64,000 bases of DNA from Planctomycetota bacterium (GCA_026692885.1 JAPLNJ010000723.1:1-64000), one strand, 5' to 3'; positions 1-11,100 are shown, counted from the stretch's first letter. The notes: a model not told the origin generated them from the letters alone. Program-made: numbers and translations.

Positions 1-2071
1 AGATCAAGTTGAAAACCATCTCGACGCTCTTTCCCGTACGGATCAACTCGACGGCCGGCGCTGCGTTACTGGGCACCCAGCCGCGGTCGCTGTCGGCGAA
101 CCAGCAGAGGCCAGCGTCGGGACCACCTACCCAAACATACGGAATGAACGAGCCGACGAGCATCGGCTGGGAATCGACCTTGCGGCAGTCCCAAATCGTG
201 CCGGTCTTGTCCTTGGGCAGAAACCGCATGTCGTATCCGGAGCGGATGCCTTCGCCCTTGCCGTAGACGTAGTCGGCCGTCGCCGCATCGAGCGGCACGA
301 TCATTTTCAGGCTCTTGATGCCCGCCTTGCCCTGGGGCGACAGGGTCAAATCGACTTTGTACATGCCGTCGAACTCGGCGGTGACGCGGCTGGCGACGTC
401 GAGCGGGCCCAGCGTGGCCCTGGAGTCGGCAACCACGCGGTACGCGGCGGCCGAAACGATCTTGGCCGACGGGCCTTGGGCCTCAACCGTCTTACCGTCA
501 GGCAACTCGGCCCGCAATACAGCCGGACCGGTCAACAGCGCCCGACCCTGCGAGACGACCTGTGATGGCAGGCCCGCGGTGCCGAGGGTCATCGTGCGTC
601 CCCAAACCTCGATGCCGCGGCTGTCGACCTTCATCGGCGTCCAAGGCGGAATGACCTTCGTGAGGTTGCCGGCGCTGGTGTCCCACCATTTGAACTTCCG
701 GGCCGGATCGGCCTTCACGAACTGGCTGCTCGTCTCGCGCAGCACCGCGCCGCTCTTGCCGACGACGGTCAGCTTGGCGGAGTACTTGCCCTCGGGCAGG
801 CCCGGCAGCCGGATCACGCCGCGGATATAGGCCAGGTCGTCGAGCGTGTAGCTCGCCTGGGCCATCTGCTTGCCGGCCTCGCTCAGTACGGCCACGTCGC
901 AACGCTCGACCTGCCCTCGCTTGGCATAGTCGATGAAGTCGCCGATCACTCGCACGTAATCAGCAATCGGATTCAACGACAGCGTCACGCCAATACGGTC
1001 GTCGTCGTCCGGGGTCTCCAGCGTGAGGCCCTTGAGGTCGCCGAACTGGCGGGCGCTGGCCCAGTCGAGATACGTCGTCCGGCCGTCCGCCGAGGTGACG
1101 CGGATGCGGAAAGAACCGGGCGGCTGGCCCTTTTCCGGCACTTTGTCGAAGTTGAGGGCCGTGCCTGGCGCACGGACCAGCTTGCCTTGGGGAACGTCGA
1201 ACGTCCCGGTCTTCGTAACGCCGCCGTCGCTCTCGAAGGTCCAGGCCAGCCTGGCGGCCTTCGGACTGAAGGCGGCCAGTTCCAGTCCGAAAGTTCGGGC
1301 CTGGGGATCGGCCACGCGGAGCAGATGGATCGCCGGAGCGGACTTCGACAGCACCACTTTGGTGTGCGTGTCGACGGCCGAGAAATCGCTCGTGCCCTCG
1401 AAGGAATTCTGCTCCCAGGGCTTCTTGAAATCACGTGCGGCCAGGAACGTGATCGACTCGCCGTCGGTGAAGGGCTTTTCGCGATACATGCTGCGTCGCG
1501 GGATGGCGGCCTCCATTTCCCAGGTCCGGCCGTCGGGCGTCAGGCGGTTCCGGACGGTCCAGTTGGCGGTCCAACCCAAGCGGCTGTTGCCGACGGCCGG
1601 TTCGTGCATCACGTCGTAGCGTCCGCCGGCAAAATTCGCAAGATATTGGAAGAACACCGGCTGGCCGTCCGGGCTTTGGGAGCCGACGTCGACGAAAAGT
1701 TCGTAACTGTCGTCGAACACCACGTTGATATCGTGCGACGTGTCGCGCAGGTTCTGGACGATACGTTCCCCGGGCCGCAGCGGCGATCGCATGGCCACGT
1801 AGAGATTGTCTTCGTCCCACATCATCCAGAATCGAGTCTGCCGCGCGCTGACCTGTTTGCCCGTGGTCTGAAGGGCGTTGACGCTTTCGGCGCCTTGCCA
1901 CTCGGCCTCGTCGATCACGCCGTCGATCTGCGGCTTTTGGCTGGCGTAGGACGCGGTGACAGTGGGCTTCTTGTAACCGGCAGTCACGCCTTTCGTTGCC
2001 GTCCTTTCCGCGGCAACGGCGGTCAGGCCCGACAGGAATAGAAGTGCGGCAACCATGTGTGACGGTTTCAT
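1..2071 (-). CDS. Secreted DUF6067-like glycoside hydrolase with CBM9-like domain (partial, 3' end outside window)
   Basis: The reading frame is open from an ATG at 2071 to the window edge, so about 690 N-terminal residues are present and the C-terminus is missing. Residues 1-21 are a signal peptide (hydrophobic core VAALLFLSGLTAVAA). Residues about 37-230 look like a CBM9/DOMON-type domain, with the typical opening PQIDGVIDEAEW and the core WMMWDEDNLYVAM. Near residues 640-670 the motif GSFIPYVWVGGPDAGLCWF followed by DSDRGW resembles the start of the DUF6067 hydrolase-like domain of planctomycetes. A periplasmic or surface carbohydrate-active role is inferred; no substrate can be read. It is the last visible gene of a same-strand series of exported proteins. 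Confidence 0.8.
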   Translation of the reverse strand, partial: MKPSHMVAALLFLSGLTAVAAERTATKGVTAGYKKPTVTASYASQKPQIDGVIDEAEWQGAESVNALQTTGKQVSARQTRFWMMWDEDNLYVAMRSPLRPGERIVQNLRDTSHDINVVFDDSYELFVDVGSQSPDGQPVFFQYLANFAGGRYDVMHEPAVGNSRLGWTANWTVRNRLTPDGRTWEMEAAIPRRSMYREKPFTDGESITFLAARDFKKPWEQNSFEGTSDFSAVDTHTKVVLSKSAPAIHLLRVADPQARTFGLELAAFSPKAARLAWTFESDGGVTKTGTFDVPQGKLVRAPGTALNFDKVPEKGQPPGSFRIRVTSADGRTTYLDWASARQFGDLKGLTLETPDDDDRIGVTLSLNPIADYVRVIGDFIDYAKRGQVERCDVAVLSEAGKQMAQASYTLDDLAYIRGVIRLPGLPEGKYSAKLTVVGKSGAVLRETSSQFVKADPARKFKWWDTSAGNLTKVIPPWTPMKVDSRGIEVWGRTMTLGTAGLPSQVVSQGRALLTGPAVLRAELPDGKTVEAQGPSAKIVSAAAYRVVADSRATLGPLDVASRVTAEFDGMYKVDLTLSPQGKAGIKSLKMIVPLDAATADYVYGKGEGIRSGYDMRFLPKDKTGTIWDCRKVDSQPMLVGSFIPYVWVGGPDAGLCWFADSDRGWVPSNAAPAVELIRTGKSVEMVFNLI

Positions 2072-2127
2072 TGTGGTCTCTCGTCTCTAGTTGATAGCTG
2101 AAAAATCGGACTGCCATGATTCAGTCC

Positions 2128-2751
2128 TCAACGGGCAGGAAACCTTTGCGATCTACCCCTGGCAATCCCCTCCAAGAAACCCACGTCGCGCGCAGCCATG
2201 AAACGATATTCCAGCAAGAACGCGCGGTTCGCCCGGAATAGTTCCTGGATGGTTGTTTCAGCCGCGGCACCCTGCTGTGCGTCGCGCGCGACCTTCTCGT
2301 GCAGTTCGCTCCGCTTGCAGATCGCGCAAATCCGAGCCGCCCCATCCAACCTCTCTCGGTTAGCCGGCTCCGAATAGCGTTCTGGGTCAGAAAATACCAG
2401 TCGGTGGCGTTAAGCGCCATGGACGCAGCCGCGCGGCACGTCCGCCTCGATGATCACCGCGCCGTCGCGCGTCGTCAGCCGGTAGCCGTCGTCGCGCGCC
2501 GCGCCGGCCGCGACCCGAACGACAATCCGCGGCATTTTGCCCTCGGGGGCGATGGGTAGCAACGCACCGCTCATCTCACGCACGCAGCGTTGGATTTCGC
2601 AGGCCGCATAAGCTGCGGCACCGTCCGCGGGCGCGACGATCGTGGCCGCGGGCCGTCCCTGATCCACCAGCACCACCGGCCGCCCTTGCGCGAAAGCGGT
2701 CGCCGCGGGGATCAGCGCGCCCAACAGGAACCAACGGTAAAGCGGCATCAT
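2128..2751 (-). pseudogene. Remnant of a secreted DUF4838-like protein, internally deleted and with an in-frame TAA
   Basis: The 5' part (2410-2751) encodes a signal peptide and about 110 residues typical of the N-terminus of DUF4838 / GH67-N-like proteins (AAYAACEIQRCVREMSGALL, then DGYRLTTRDGAVIIEAD and PRGCVHGA). It stops at a TAA at 2410-2412. The same frame continues beyond the TAA with about 90 residues of protein-like sequence (FSDPERYSEPANRERL, ELFRANRAFLLEYRFMAARD) to a TGA at 2128. I read this as an N-terminus joined to a C-terminal stretch after loss of the middle, because intact DUF4838 proteins are several hundred residues long. The start has a good ribosome site (aaggag) spaced 5-6 bases from ATG. 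The origin of the C-terminal part is not certain. Confidence 0.6.
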
Positions 2752-2865
2752 GGCCTTCTCCTTGTGTTGCCGTTCTATCGTGCCCTAAGGGTCGGCAAAG
2801 CAATAAGTGTCGCAGGAATCGTTCGCCGGTGGCGTGTCGCCCCCTGCCGTCTCGTGCGGCAGGTG

Positions 2866-2994
2866 AAGGAGATTGGCAGGCTAGAACGCATCCGTCAAGA
2901 CCATCCCCCTCTCTTCTGCTGCCTGCCGCCGGAGGCGGCAGGCAGCAGAAGAGAGGGGGGCGCGGGGCCGGTCTCCTAGCCTGCCAATCTCCTT
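2866..2994. repeat. Nested palindromic intergenic element
   Basis: Two perfect inverted repeats are nested. The inner arms (2905-2930 and 2934-2959, 26 bp each, 3-base loop) would form a very stable hairpin. The outer arms (2866-2884 and 2976-2994, 19 bp each) flank it. This is typical of REP/MITE-like elements and could also terminate transcription. The rest of the gene-free stretch 2752-3110 shows no supported gene. Confidence 0.8.
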
Positions 2995-3110
2995 TACCGG
3001 CCAGACCAGCTGGCCGGGGTCGAAACGCCAAAGTCCGAAGTTATTCATTTCGCGGTCCTAATCGCCCGCCACCGCGCCCGCTGTCTCATAAATGCTGTTG
3101 GATATCGTGA

Positions 3111-3335
3111 TTAAGGTGAGAGGCTTTTGTCGGAGGCCGGTTCGTAGAGCGCTCGGCCCCAGGTGGCGGCGCGATGAAAGGTCCGAGTCGCTACAAGAGC
3201 CAAAGCGATCCGCCGGTCGCCATCACGGATCCAGTCGATACCGTCCTCCTCTTCAAGATTAAACTGCGGCGTCCATCCGCCGAAGCCGCCTTGGCCCGTG
3301 AATTCTCCGCCTGTCGTCGCGTCTGTCCCCATCAT
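3111..3335 (-). CDS. Small hypothetical protein overlapping the upstream giant gene
   Basis: 74 codons starting with ATGATG inside the stop of the upstream 1531-residue gene (ATGA-type overlap), which suggests translational coupling. The sequence (Gly-rich start, then WTPQFNLEEEDGIDWI and IALALVATRTFHRAATWG) is not one I recognise and has no signal peptide. It could be the tail of a deleted gene, given the many remnants nearby, or a fortuitous frame. Confidence 0.3.
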   Translation of the reverse strand: MMGTDATTGGEFTGQGGFGGWTPQFNLEEEDGIDWIRDGDRRIALALVATRTFHRAATWGRALYEPASDKSLSP

Positions 3336-6300
3336 GGAATCTCCTCGATTTTCAGGGCGTCATAATAGACATCGCCGGTTTTGCTGCCATGGAATACCGC
3401 CTGCCAGTGTGGCGCGGCGTTGATGGTGGTGAACTCGCCCGCGAAGACTTCCCACTCGTTTAGCTTTGGCGTCTTGGTGTTGCCCAGCCATGGGGCGGCC
3501 TGGATGTCGGACGCCATGGACATGCTAAAGCCACCGTCGCCCGCCGCTGCGCGTTTGATGGCAATGCTGATTTTGTATTTTTTGTTGGGCGGCAGCCAGA
3601 CATTCCAAGTGATGTGCGCCCTGCCGCCCTCCGGCACCAGCAGGCAACCTTTGCCGCTGTGAGCGTTTTGGAAAACGACGCGCGGGGCGTGCTCCAACTG
3701 GTCGTAGCGGCCGCCCTCCTCGGCGAAGAGGTGGTCGTATTCCGAGCCGCCGTCGGCCAATGGGAGAGACAACCCGTAGTTCGAGCGCTCGAAATCGGCG
3801 TTCATGAGGAACGGGCCGACACAGGCGTAAGCCTCCTCCGCCGAGGCGTCGTCCAGCGTCAGCCTAGCGACCGCGCTTTCAAACACTTCCAGCTTGTTCA
3901 AGTCGGCCTTGATCGTGATGTCCGTCGTCCCTGAGGCAGGCACGCGGAAGGTGCCCGACGCGGGCTCGAAGACGATGTCCAACGCACGTTCCATGGCGAT
4001 CGTGAACTGTCCTTTCAACTTGCGGTTGACGCGGTTTTTCAAAGTCAGCAGCATCTCTCGCTCGCCGGTTCTCTTCATCCTCGCGTCCAACGGCCCCACG
4101 ATCTGCGCCGGAAGCAGCCAGTCCATCTTGCTTGACGAGAACAACCCCGTGTCCCATGCGGCCTGTAGCCGGAGGTCGACACGTTCTCCGGTTTTGGCGC
4201 CGGAAGCCGCGGCATACGCGAGGGTGACCGGAGTGGGGACTCCCGGCGCTGCCCTGATCGTGACGGCCTCGCCACCGCATCCGGAGGGGCCGGCGACGCG
4301 CAGTGTCAGCTCCAGCGGCTCGGGATTGACGTTCAGTACCGCGGCCTCCCCCGTCACGGTCATGCCGGCTGGCAATCCAAGCGGGAGGAGGCGCTTGTCC
4401 ACCAATGGTTCACAGTCGTTGATCAGGAGCGCCGCCGCATACTTGTCGGCGGGGATCGCGAATTCCCAGCGGCCGTCAGCGGATGTGCCGGTGAGCCGTG
4501 TGACCCCTTGCCAGGTCACGAGCCACGCGGCACGCACCGGTCCCCAGCCGTCGGTCGTGACAGTGACTTTCTTGCCGGCCGTTTCCGTGCGATTGTGGAT
4601 GAGGACGAGCGCGCCCTTGTTGTTCTCATTGCCGCGCAGCATCAGGCGGGCGTCGACGTCGGCGTCGGCGCGGACCCCGACCGTGTCCATGAAGCGGGCG
4701 CGGAGGAGGAAGGGGTTGATGATCTTCCGGATGGCCGCGACCCGGCCGGCCCAGGGACGCAGGAAGTCATAGTTCTTGCCGGCAAGCCCGCTGGCCTGGG
4801 TCTTGTCCTTGTCGGCGTCGTGGAGCAGCTCGTTCATGCGGTAGGCGTTCAGGAAGACGTTCTCGACCGCGACCTCCGGCTTGCCGTTGGAGGAACCGCC
4901 GACCACGATCAGGTCGGGGAAGGTGTAGCGGAACATCTCCAAGGCGTTGTTGTTCCCCATCAACCCCCAGTCGCCGAACTGCTGATAGACGTCGGAGCAG
5001 CCCTCCATGCCAAAGACGACGTCCGGGTTGATCACGCGCCCCTCCTCCTTGCAGCGGCGGATCATGCGCAGTTGCCCGCGTCCCCAGTCGCCGGTCGTCG
5101 AACTGGCGTCGTCATAGTTGACGCTCGGGAGGGCGGAGCCGATGGCGAAACCGTCGAAGTAGATGCCGTCCGCGGCATAGTCGCCGAGGAACCTCAAGGC
5201 CCAGTCGCCGAGATAGTTGTTGAACTCCTTCTTGGCGCTGTCGCACAGCCTCTCCGCATGCAGATGGGGCGGAGCCGCGGCCCCGTCGGGGGCGATGACG
5301 CGATTGCGCGCGAAGAAGTCCTTGTCGGGCAATTCGCGCCAGTCAGTTTCCGCGACGTATGCGCGCGGCAGGTTCCCGAGAAAGGTATTATCCCGGTGAT
5401 AGCCTGGATTGATGAGATGGCCTTGAACGTAATAGTTCGAATGTGCCCCGAGTTCACGAATTTTACGGTTGGTCCACCGAAAATTGTTAATCCCGCCGTA
5501 CCAGGGAGACGGTAGCGGATAAACGCCGCAGGCGCCATTCTGGGTCGCCATGAAGCCCCAGGTCGCCACCAGGCCGTTGTCGTTGGCGGCGCACTTCTCC
5601 GCGGCTTGCACGAGAGTCTGGTCGAAGGGTCCGTACCAAAGCGGGCCGCCCGAGACATAACCGTCGCTCTCGCGGAACCAGCGTGGGGTGTTGCCCTTCT
5701 GGAACCAGGAGCCGGCCCACTCGCGGTAGCGATCGGCGCCCCAGTGCCAGTCGCCGGGATGCAGGCCGATGACGGCCTCAGGCAACTCGCAGGTCTGCCC
5801 TTTCCGCACGCGGATCCATTTGCGCAATCCGAGTCCCAGCACCGCGCCGTCGGCCGAGCCTTTGGGCAGCAGTTCGGTGGTGGTGAAGGTGTCGTCATAC
5901 GATGAGAGGTAGAGTCCGGCGTTTTTGCCGACGTCATACAGGTCGACATAACACATGCTGAGCATGCCCGGCCAGGTCCAGTAGCGCGGGTTTGCAAAGC
6001 TCTGGGCGGCAGGGTGCTGGATCTTCCAGCCCTGGGTGAATGGCACGATCAGCGTGTCGTCCGCCGCGTCCCCGCCGATGGCAAGGTTGCCGAGCAGCGG
6101 GAAGTCCACCGCCACGATCTCGCCGCCGCCCTTGTAGTCAAGCTTCAGCCGACCCCGGATCAATTCCGATTCACCCGCCTCCAACTCCCCCTTGACGAGG
6201 ATCTCGCCGCCGTTGAAGCAATAGGTGAAAACGAACTTCTCGCCGCCCTGCCCGAGTTTCTCGACCCGGGCGTCCTGCAACTGGCCATCCAACGCGGAGA

Positions 6301-7927
6301 GGGTCTCCAGCCGTCCCGCCTCCGCCACAATGCGCTCGGTGATGATGAAGAGCGGCTGTCCCTGGTTTTCGGGTACATCATAGGCCGTGCCCGTCCGGGT
6401 GTTCCGCAGATGGCACAACCGCCCGGCAAGCCCCTTGACCTGGAACGAGGTTTTCGCGCCGTTCACCGTGAAATCCGGGACGCAGCCGGGGACATAGATG
6501 ATGCCGGGATTGAAGATGGAAAGCAGGTCGGCGGACCGCAGGGGAGCCGACGAACCTGACGGGGACAGACGGAACCGCAACCGCAGTTCAGAGTTTCTTT
6601 CCGTGTCGACCGCCGAGAGGTCGAGATCGGCGGGAAGGGCGTTCCACGTCTTCCCGGCGTCTGACGACCAGTCGCCCTCGACCGTCGGCTGGGACGGAGA
6701 CTGGGCCAACGCCACTCGGCGCCAGCCTTTCATTCCGTACGGCTTGAACGGGGCGCTGACCGCCTCGGCCGTGTCGGCGAGCTGAAGGGGGCTTGCCGTC
6801 AAGATGGCGCCGTCGTCAGGCGGCTTCTCACCGATGGGCAGGAGCGCGACCTGATCGAGGCGGATCCCACCGTGCCAGTTGTTGAAAGTCCAGCTGTGCG
6901 CGCCGGTCGCCAGCGTGTAGGTCGGCCCGGGACGCCATGCCCACGTGTCCGCCTTCCACCCGTCGTTCGGCGTGGCGTCCTGGTTTTGGCGCGGGTCGCC
7001 GTCCATCGCCTCGGCGTGCGACCAATGCGCCACCAGCGGAATGCTCGCCCGATACCACGCCTGATACTCCCCGGCGGCGGCCAGGTCGAACTCGAACGCG
7101 ATGCCATTGGCGAAGTCGATGAACTGCCCGCAGGACGCCTTGGCGTCCGGACGGACCCCGCCACGTTCGCTCAAGGTCAGTTTCTTGGCGTGCTCGGCCT
7201 CCATGACCAGCCCTTTGCCGCCGGGCGGTTGAACCGAGCGCGTGGACGGCCGCAGGACGCCGTTGCCGAAACTGCAGCCGTTGAGTTCGGTGAAGCGCAG
7301 CGAGGCCACGACCTCGTCGGCCTTCTCGCCATGGACGACGAGCGAGGCGTCGTCGATGTCGGCGGTTCCGTTCCACACATGGAAGGCGGCGGAGATGGAG
7401 GTGGCGGTCGGATCGGGAGTGAAGGCGAACTCGTACAGTTTCCATGCCGGCGACAGAGTGACCTTCTTGTGAAGCGAGGGCAGCGTCACGGTCTTCCGCT
7501 CGCCCATCTTGAACTGGGCCAGGTCGGTCAAGTTGTCGGTGCCGCCGACGATCTCCACCCGGGACTGGTAGGCGTACAGCAGCAGTTCGCCCGTGCCGCG
7601 CGCCCAGACCGAAAGCACGAACGTCTTCTTGAGGTCGGGAAGCCGTAGCGGCTGATAGACGGCCGCTTCGTGCTTGCCTTCAGGGATTCGAAGCCGCAGA
7701 TAGTTTTTGCCGCCATGCGCGCCGTCCCGCGCCACGATCACGGCACCGGGCTCGTCAAGGCTGTGGTGCCGCCGCCAGCCGAACGTGGCCGAGTCGGGAT
7801 TGGCCTCCTCAAAACCCGGATCGGAGAACAGTTCGACCGCCGGAGTGGAGTGGGCAAACAGGCTGCCGAGCAAAAAGGCCATTGCAGCCATTTTGGTGAC
7901 GCGAACCGATAAGAACGGCATTTTCAT
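3332..7927 (-). CDS. Secreted multidomain DUF6259-like glycoside-hydrolase-type protein (1531 aa)
   Basis: The start at 7927 gives a cleavable signal peptide (MAAMAFLLGSLFAHSTPAVE). In order I see a galactose-binding/CBM-like domain (about 30-200), a CBM6/35-like beta-sandwich (about 220-365, ending IRLDQVALLPIG), a beta-rich linker, and a TIM-barrel-like region of the DUF6259 type (about 520-1090) with DGIYFDGFAIG near 920 and GMEGCSDVYQQFGD near 975. Ig-like sandwiches follow, then a C-terminal carbohydrate-binding-like domain (about 1370-1530). Acidic residues in the barrel motifs are candidate catalytic residues, but this is inference. It is a distant paralogue of the next gene upstream (8156-11830). 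Role: an exported enzyme acting on complex carbohydrate, substrate unknown. Confidence 0.85.
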   Translation of the reverse strand: MKMPFLSVRVTKMAAMAFLLGSLFAHSTPAVELFSDPGFEEANPDSATFGWRRHHSLDEPGAVIVARDGAHGGKNYLRLRIPEGKHEAAVYQPLRLPDLKKTFVLSVWARGTGELLLYAYQSRVEIVGGTDNLTDLAQFKMGERKTVTLPSLHKKVTLSPAWKLYEFAFTPDPTATSISAAFHVWNGTADIDDASLVVHGEKADEVVASLRFTELNGCSFGNGVLRPSTRSVQPPGGKGLVMEAEHAKKLTLSERGGVRPDAKASCGQFIDFANGIAFEFDLAAAGEYQAWYRASIPLVAHWSHAEAMDGDPRQNQDATPNDGWKADTWAWRPGPTYTLATGAHSWTFNNWHGGIRLDQVALLPIGEKPPDDGAILTASPLQLADTAEAVSAPFKPYGMKGWRRVALAQSPSQPTVEGDWSSDAGKTWNALPADLDLSAVDTERNSELRLRFRLSPSGSSAPLRSADLLSIFNPGIIYVPGCVPDFTVNGAKTSFQVKGLAGRLCHLRNTRTGTAYDVPENQGQPLFIITERIVAEAGRLETLSALDGQLQDARVEKLGQGGEKFVFTYCFNGGEILVKGELEAGESELIRGRLKLDYKGGGEIVAVDFPLLGNLAIGGDAADDTLIVPFTQGWKIQHPAAQSFANPRYWTWPGMLSMCYVDLYDVGKNAGLYLSSYDDTFTTTELLPKGSADGAVLGLGLRKWIRVRKGQTCELPEAVIGLHPGDWHWGADRYREWAGSWFQKGNTPRWFRESDGYVSGGPLWYGPFDQTLVQAAEKCAANDNGLVATWGFMATQNGACGVYPLPSPWYGGINNFRWTNRKIRELGAHSNYYVQGHLINPGYHRDNTFLGNLPRAYVAETDWRELPDKDFFARNRVIAPDGAAAPPHLHAERLCDSAKKEFNNYLGDWALRFLGDYAADGIYFDGFAIGSALPSVNYDDASSTTGDWGRGQLRMIRRCKEEGRVINPDVVFGMEGCSDVYQQFGDWGLMGNNNALEMFRYTFPDLIVVGGSSNGKPEVAVENVFLNAYRMNELLHDADKDKTQASGLAGKNYDFLRPWAGRVAAIRKIINPFLLRARFMDTVGVRADADVDARLMLRGNENNKGALVLIHNRTETAGKKVTVTTDGWGPVRAAWLVTWQGVTRLTGTSADGRWEFAIPADKYAAALLINDCEPLVDKRLLPLGLPAGMTVTGEAAVLNVNPEPLELTLRVAGPSGCGGEAVTIRAAPGVPTPVTLAYAAASGAKTGERVDLRLQAAWDTGLFSSSKMDWLLPAQIVGPLDARMKRTGEREMLLTLKNRVNRKLKGQFTIAMERALDIVFEPASGTFRVPASGTTDITIKADLNKLEVFESAVARLTLDDASAEEAYACVGPFLMNADFERSNYGLSLPLADGGSEYDHLFAEEGGRYDQLEHAPRVVFQNAHSGKGCLLVPEGGRAHITWNVWLPPNKKYKISIAIKRAAAGDGGFSMSMASDIQAAPWLGNTKTPKLNEWEVFAGEFTTINAAPHWQAVFHGSKTGDVYYDALKIEEIP

Positions 7928-7977
7928 GCGTTTCCGTTATTAGTGTCTGTCCGCATGAAGCTTACACAATTTCGCAG

Positions 7978-8133
7978 TTACGCAAGCTTCAATGCGCGCT
8001 CTTGCAAGGCGATCACGTCAATTGACGGAGATGAACCAGTGCCACAGTCGCGGAGGCCCAAGCCGATGATCACCGGGCATCTCACGTCCGGCGCAAAATC
8101 GACCATGTCAAAGATGGCAGCCAATCGTTCCAT
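7978..8133 (-). pseudogene. Acetyl xylan esterase (AXE1-like) C-terminal fragment
   Basis: 51 codons beginning with an ATG behind a very good ribosome site (aaggagaac, then gcc-ATG). The core FDMVDFAPDVRCPVIIGLGL followed by RD matches the strand just before the catalytic Asp in AXE1/cephalosporin-C deacetylase family enzymes (normally about 320 residues). Everything before and most after is missing, so the start codon and its ribosome site appear joined directly to the 3' part of the gene. Not expected to be functional. Confidence 0.6.
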
Positions 8134-8155
8134 GGCGTTCTCCTTGTCTTTCCGT

Positions 8156-11100
8156 TCACTTGATCTCTGCGATGACCAGGTCATCGAAATATGCCGGTGA
8201 GGTTGAGTGGTTGTGGAGCGTCCGATAGAGCCCGCCGACAACCTCGCCGGTGGTGACCTCCGCAGTGAACTGCCGCCACTCGGTGCCGGTTTTCCCCTTG
8301 CCCAACTGTTGCCCCAGCAAGTTGGCATAGACGCCGTCCTTGCTCTCCGCCTTGATCCAGACGGAGACGCGATAACGGGTGTTGGGCTTGACCACGCTGT
8401 GCACCGGATAGGCGCACGTGAACTGCTCGCCAGCCTGCGGTGCGTCGAGTTGCAGGCAGGTTTTGCCGGTGTGCGCGCCCTCCGCCAAATGCATTCGCTC
8501 GTAGGCCCAGGCGTCGCCCAGCTTGCGGCACATCCACCAGTCCGGCTTGCGGTCACCGGCGCTGTCGCTCTCGAAGTTACCGTTGGGCACGGCGGGAATG
8601 ACGGCGCGCACCAGAATCTGGCGCTGGCCGTCGAGCTTCGCCTCCGCCGTCAACTCGGCGATCTCCGTCAGTAGCGCCTGGCCGTCCACCGTCACCGGCA
8701 GGAGGAATTCGCCCGTCGGCGGGATGTCCACTTCTGCGGCCGCCGTCACGGTCAGCGGCGCGGCCGCTGTGAGCTTGACGGTGCCGCGGATCGATTCATC
8801 CGAAAGATTCTTGAACCAGAGATGGTAACTGCCCGGGTTACCGCGGAGATCGGCGAGCACAGGCGGGTTGACCACCACGAAACTGTAGGTGCTGAAATTG
8901 CCTGCGGGCGTGCTAATGTCGCACCAGACGTCATGGCGGCCGGCAGTGGCCTGGGCGGGCGCGGTGACGGGCAGGGTGCAGGTGAGCGTGCCGCCGCTGG
9001 CGAACGGCCCGAAGGACACGGCAGTCGGCGTCGTCCAGCCCTTGGGCAGGCGCAGCGTGGCGGTGCCGGAGAGCGGCGTCGCGTTGACGTTGACGAGAGT
9101 GAGGTTCAGCGGCCGGGTCGCCCGCGGCGTGGTGGCCGGGTCAAGCTCCCAGCGCACCACCGGCGCCAGCCGGTTGGCCAGCACCACCGCGCTGCACTCG
9201 GACGCCGGCACGGGGAACGTGTAGCGGTCGCCCTGCTGCGTGCCGCGCATCGGCAGGAGCTTGCCCTCCAAGGTCCAGGCGTAAGCGGCGGTGATCGGGC
9301 CGATCTCCTTGACGTCCAGCGTCACCACGGCATCCTGGCGCACCGGCAAGTTGATCAGGTTCACCACCGCGCCGCGCTGGCCGTCCTTGGCGTAGCGGAA
9401 CCAGCGGCCGATCGTGCCGCGGAACGGCGCGTTCTGGTTCACCCCGGCATCGGTGTATTCCGGCGTCAGCGCCTGGCCGCCCGCCGTCACGGCCAGCCCG
9501 ACGGTGTCCATGAACTGCGCATCGTAGAGCAAGCTCTTCACCGCGCGGCGCAGGTCCAGCAGGCGCGGGTCCTGCGGGAACTGCTCGAAGCGCGCGCCCA
9601 CCTGCCAGATGAACCGGTAGCGCTCCTGACCGCCAAAGGCCGCCGCCGTGCCGCCGTTCCAGCCGCCGTCGATGAGCAGGTGCTCGGGGTTGCAGTAGCG
9701 GTAGAACTCCAGCCGGTTGAAGACGCCGGAGGTCATGTGCAGGTCCAGGTATTGCCCGTAGACATCGTTGCAGACTTCGCCGCTGGACGTGTAGTACGGG
9801 TTCTTCGCCCGCGACGTCGCCTGCATGCGGGCAATGACCTCCAGCGTGGCGCGGGTCCAGCAGCCGTAGGTGTCCGGGAAGTCGGGGTAGAGCTTGCCGT
9901 TGCCATAGATCATGTTGAACTGGTCGTAATACATCCCGTCCGTGCCCCACGCGAGATAGCGGCGCGTCCAATCGGCCAGCCAGTCGCGCCACTTCCGCGA
10001 ACCCATGGCCATGCCGAGCTGCTCGAAGTAGTCGTGCTCCATGCGCGGGTAGCTGCCGTCGTAGTTGTAGGTCGCCACCTTCGCGTACCAAGCGTCATCC
10101 GGCACGGGGACGCCCTGCGGAATCCGCGATTTGGGGAAGGAGCCGATACGCGGGTAGTGCCCGTAGCCCGGCGACCAGAGGTGGAAGTTGTGGTAGGGCG
10201 TGTAGAAACCGCCGAGGGCCCGGCGGACCGCCATTTTCTGCACAAACTCCCCGATGCTGCCCCAGGCTTGTGCCGGGTATAGGTAGAGCCCGCAGTAGCC
10301 GGAATCGGCGCCGTCGGTCATCTGCCGGTTGGCGGCCATCAGCGGCGAGGCCCTGTCGGCCGTGATCATGTCCCAACCAGTCAGGTTGGCGATGTTGGAG
10401 TCCTGCCCGATCCAGCCGTCGACCAGCCATTTCAAGTAAGCGGGCGGGTCGGGGCGTTTGAGGACCCGCGCCACGTAGGCGCGGTAGATATCCGCTCCCT
10501 CGTGCCAATCCGGCCCCGTGAGGGCGAGGCGGTAGACGCCGCTGGTCCACTGGGCGCGAGGCTCGCAGAGGATGCGTTGCGCGGCGGCCAGGGTAGTGCC
10601 GCCGGAGCTGTCGCCGCCGAAGACGAAGGCGTAGTCGTCCAGCTTCGCGTCCTCGATGCCGAAGTAAAACCCCTGGCTGTCATCCCACATGGCCATCCAA
10701 CGCATGCTCGGGCCCCAGTCGGTCTGCGGGCCTTGCGCGGCGGGGTGTTTCCACACCTGCCCCCAGCACTTCGGCTCGAACATCCAATCGTCCGCCGCCT
10801 CATCACCGAGCTTCACGCCGGTGAGCACGGGGAAGCGGATCTCGCACACTTCGAGTTCGGTGGGATTGTCGATGGCGAGTTGCCACTCGGTCTGGCCGTC
10901 GGGGCGGAGCGTGACGGTGCTGGTCAGACGCATGCCGTTGGCCAGCCGGTGGCGCAGGGTGAGCGCGGGCGTTTCCGCCGTGCCGCCGACCGTCACCTCT
11001 TCCAGTTGGCTGCTGTACAGGTCGGCGGAGGCGGTCGGCGACGCGCCGGGCTTCTTGGTCATCACCATGGCCAGCGCGTCATGCAGCGCGGCGGCGCCGC

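Noticed and set aside
8822..10282. A 486-codon plus-strand frame inside the DUF6259 gene
   Set aside because: Shadow frame with His/Arg-rich sequence; the opposite strand has signal peptide and barrel motifs.
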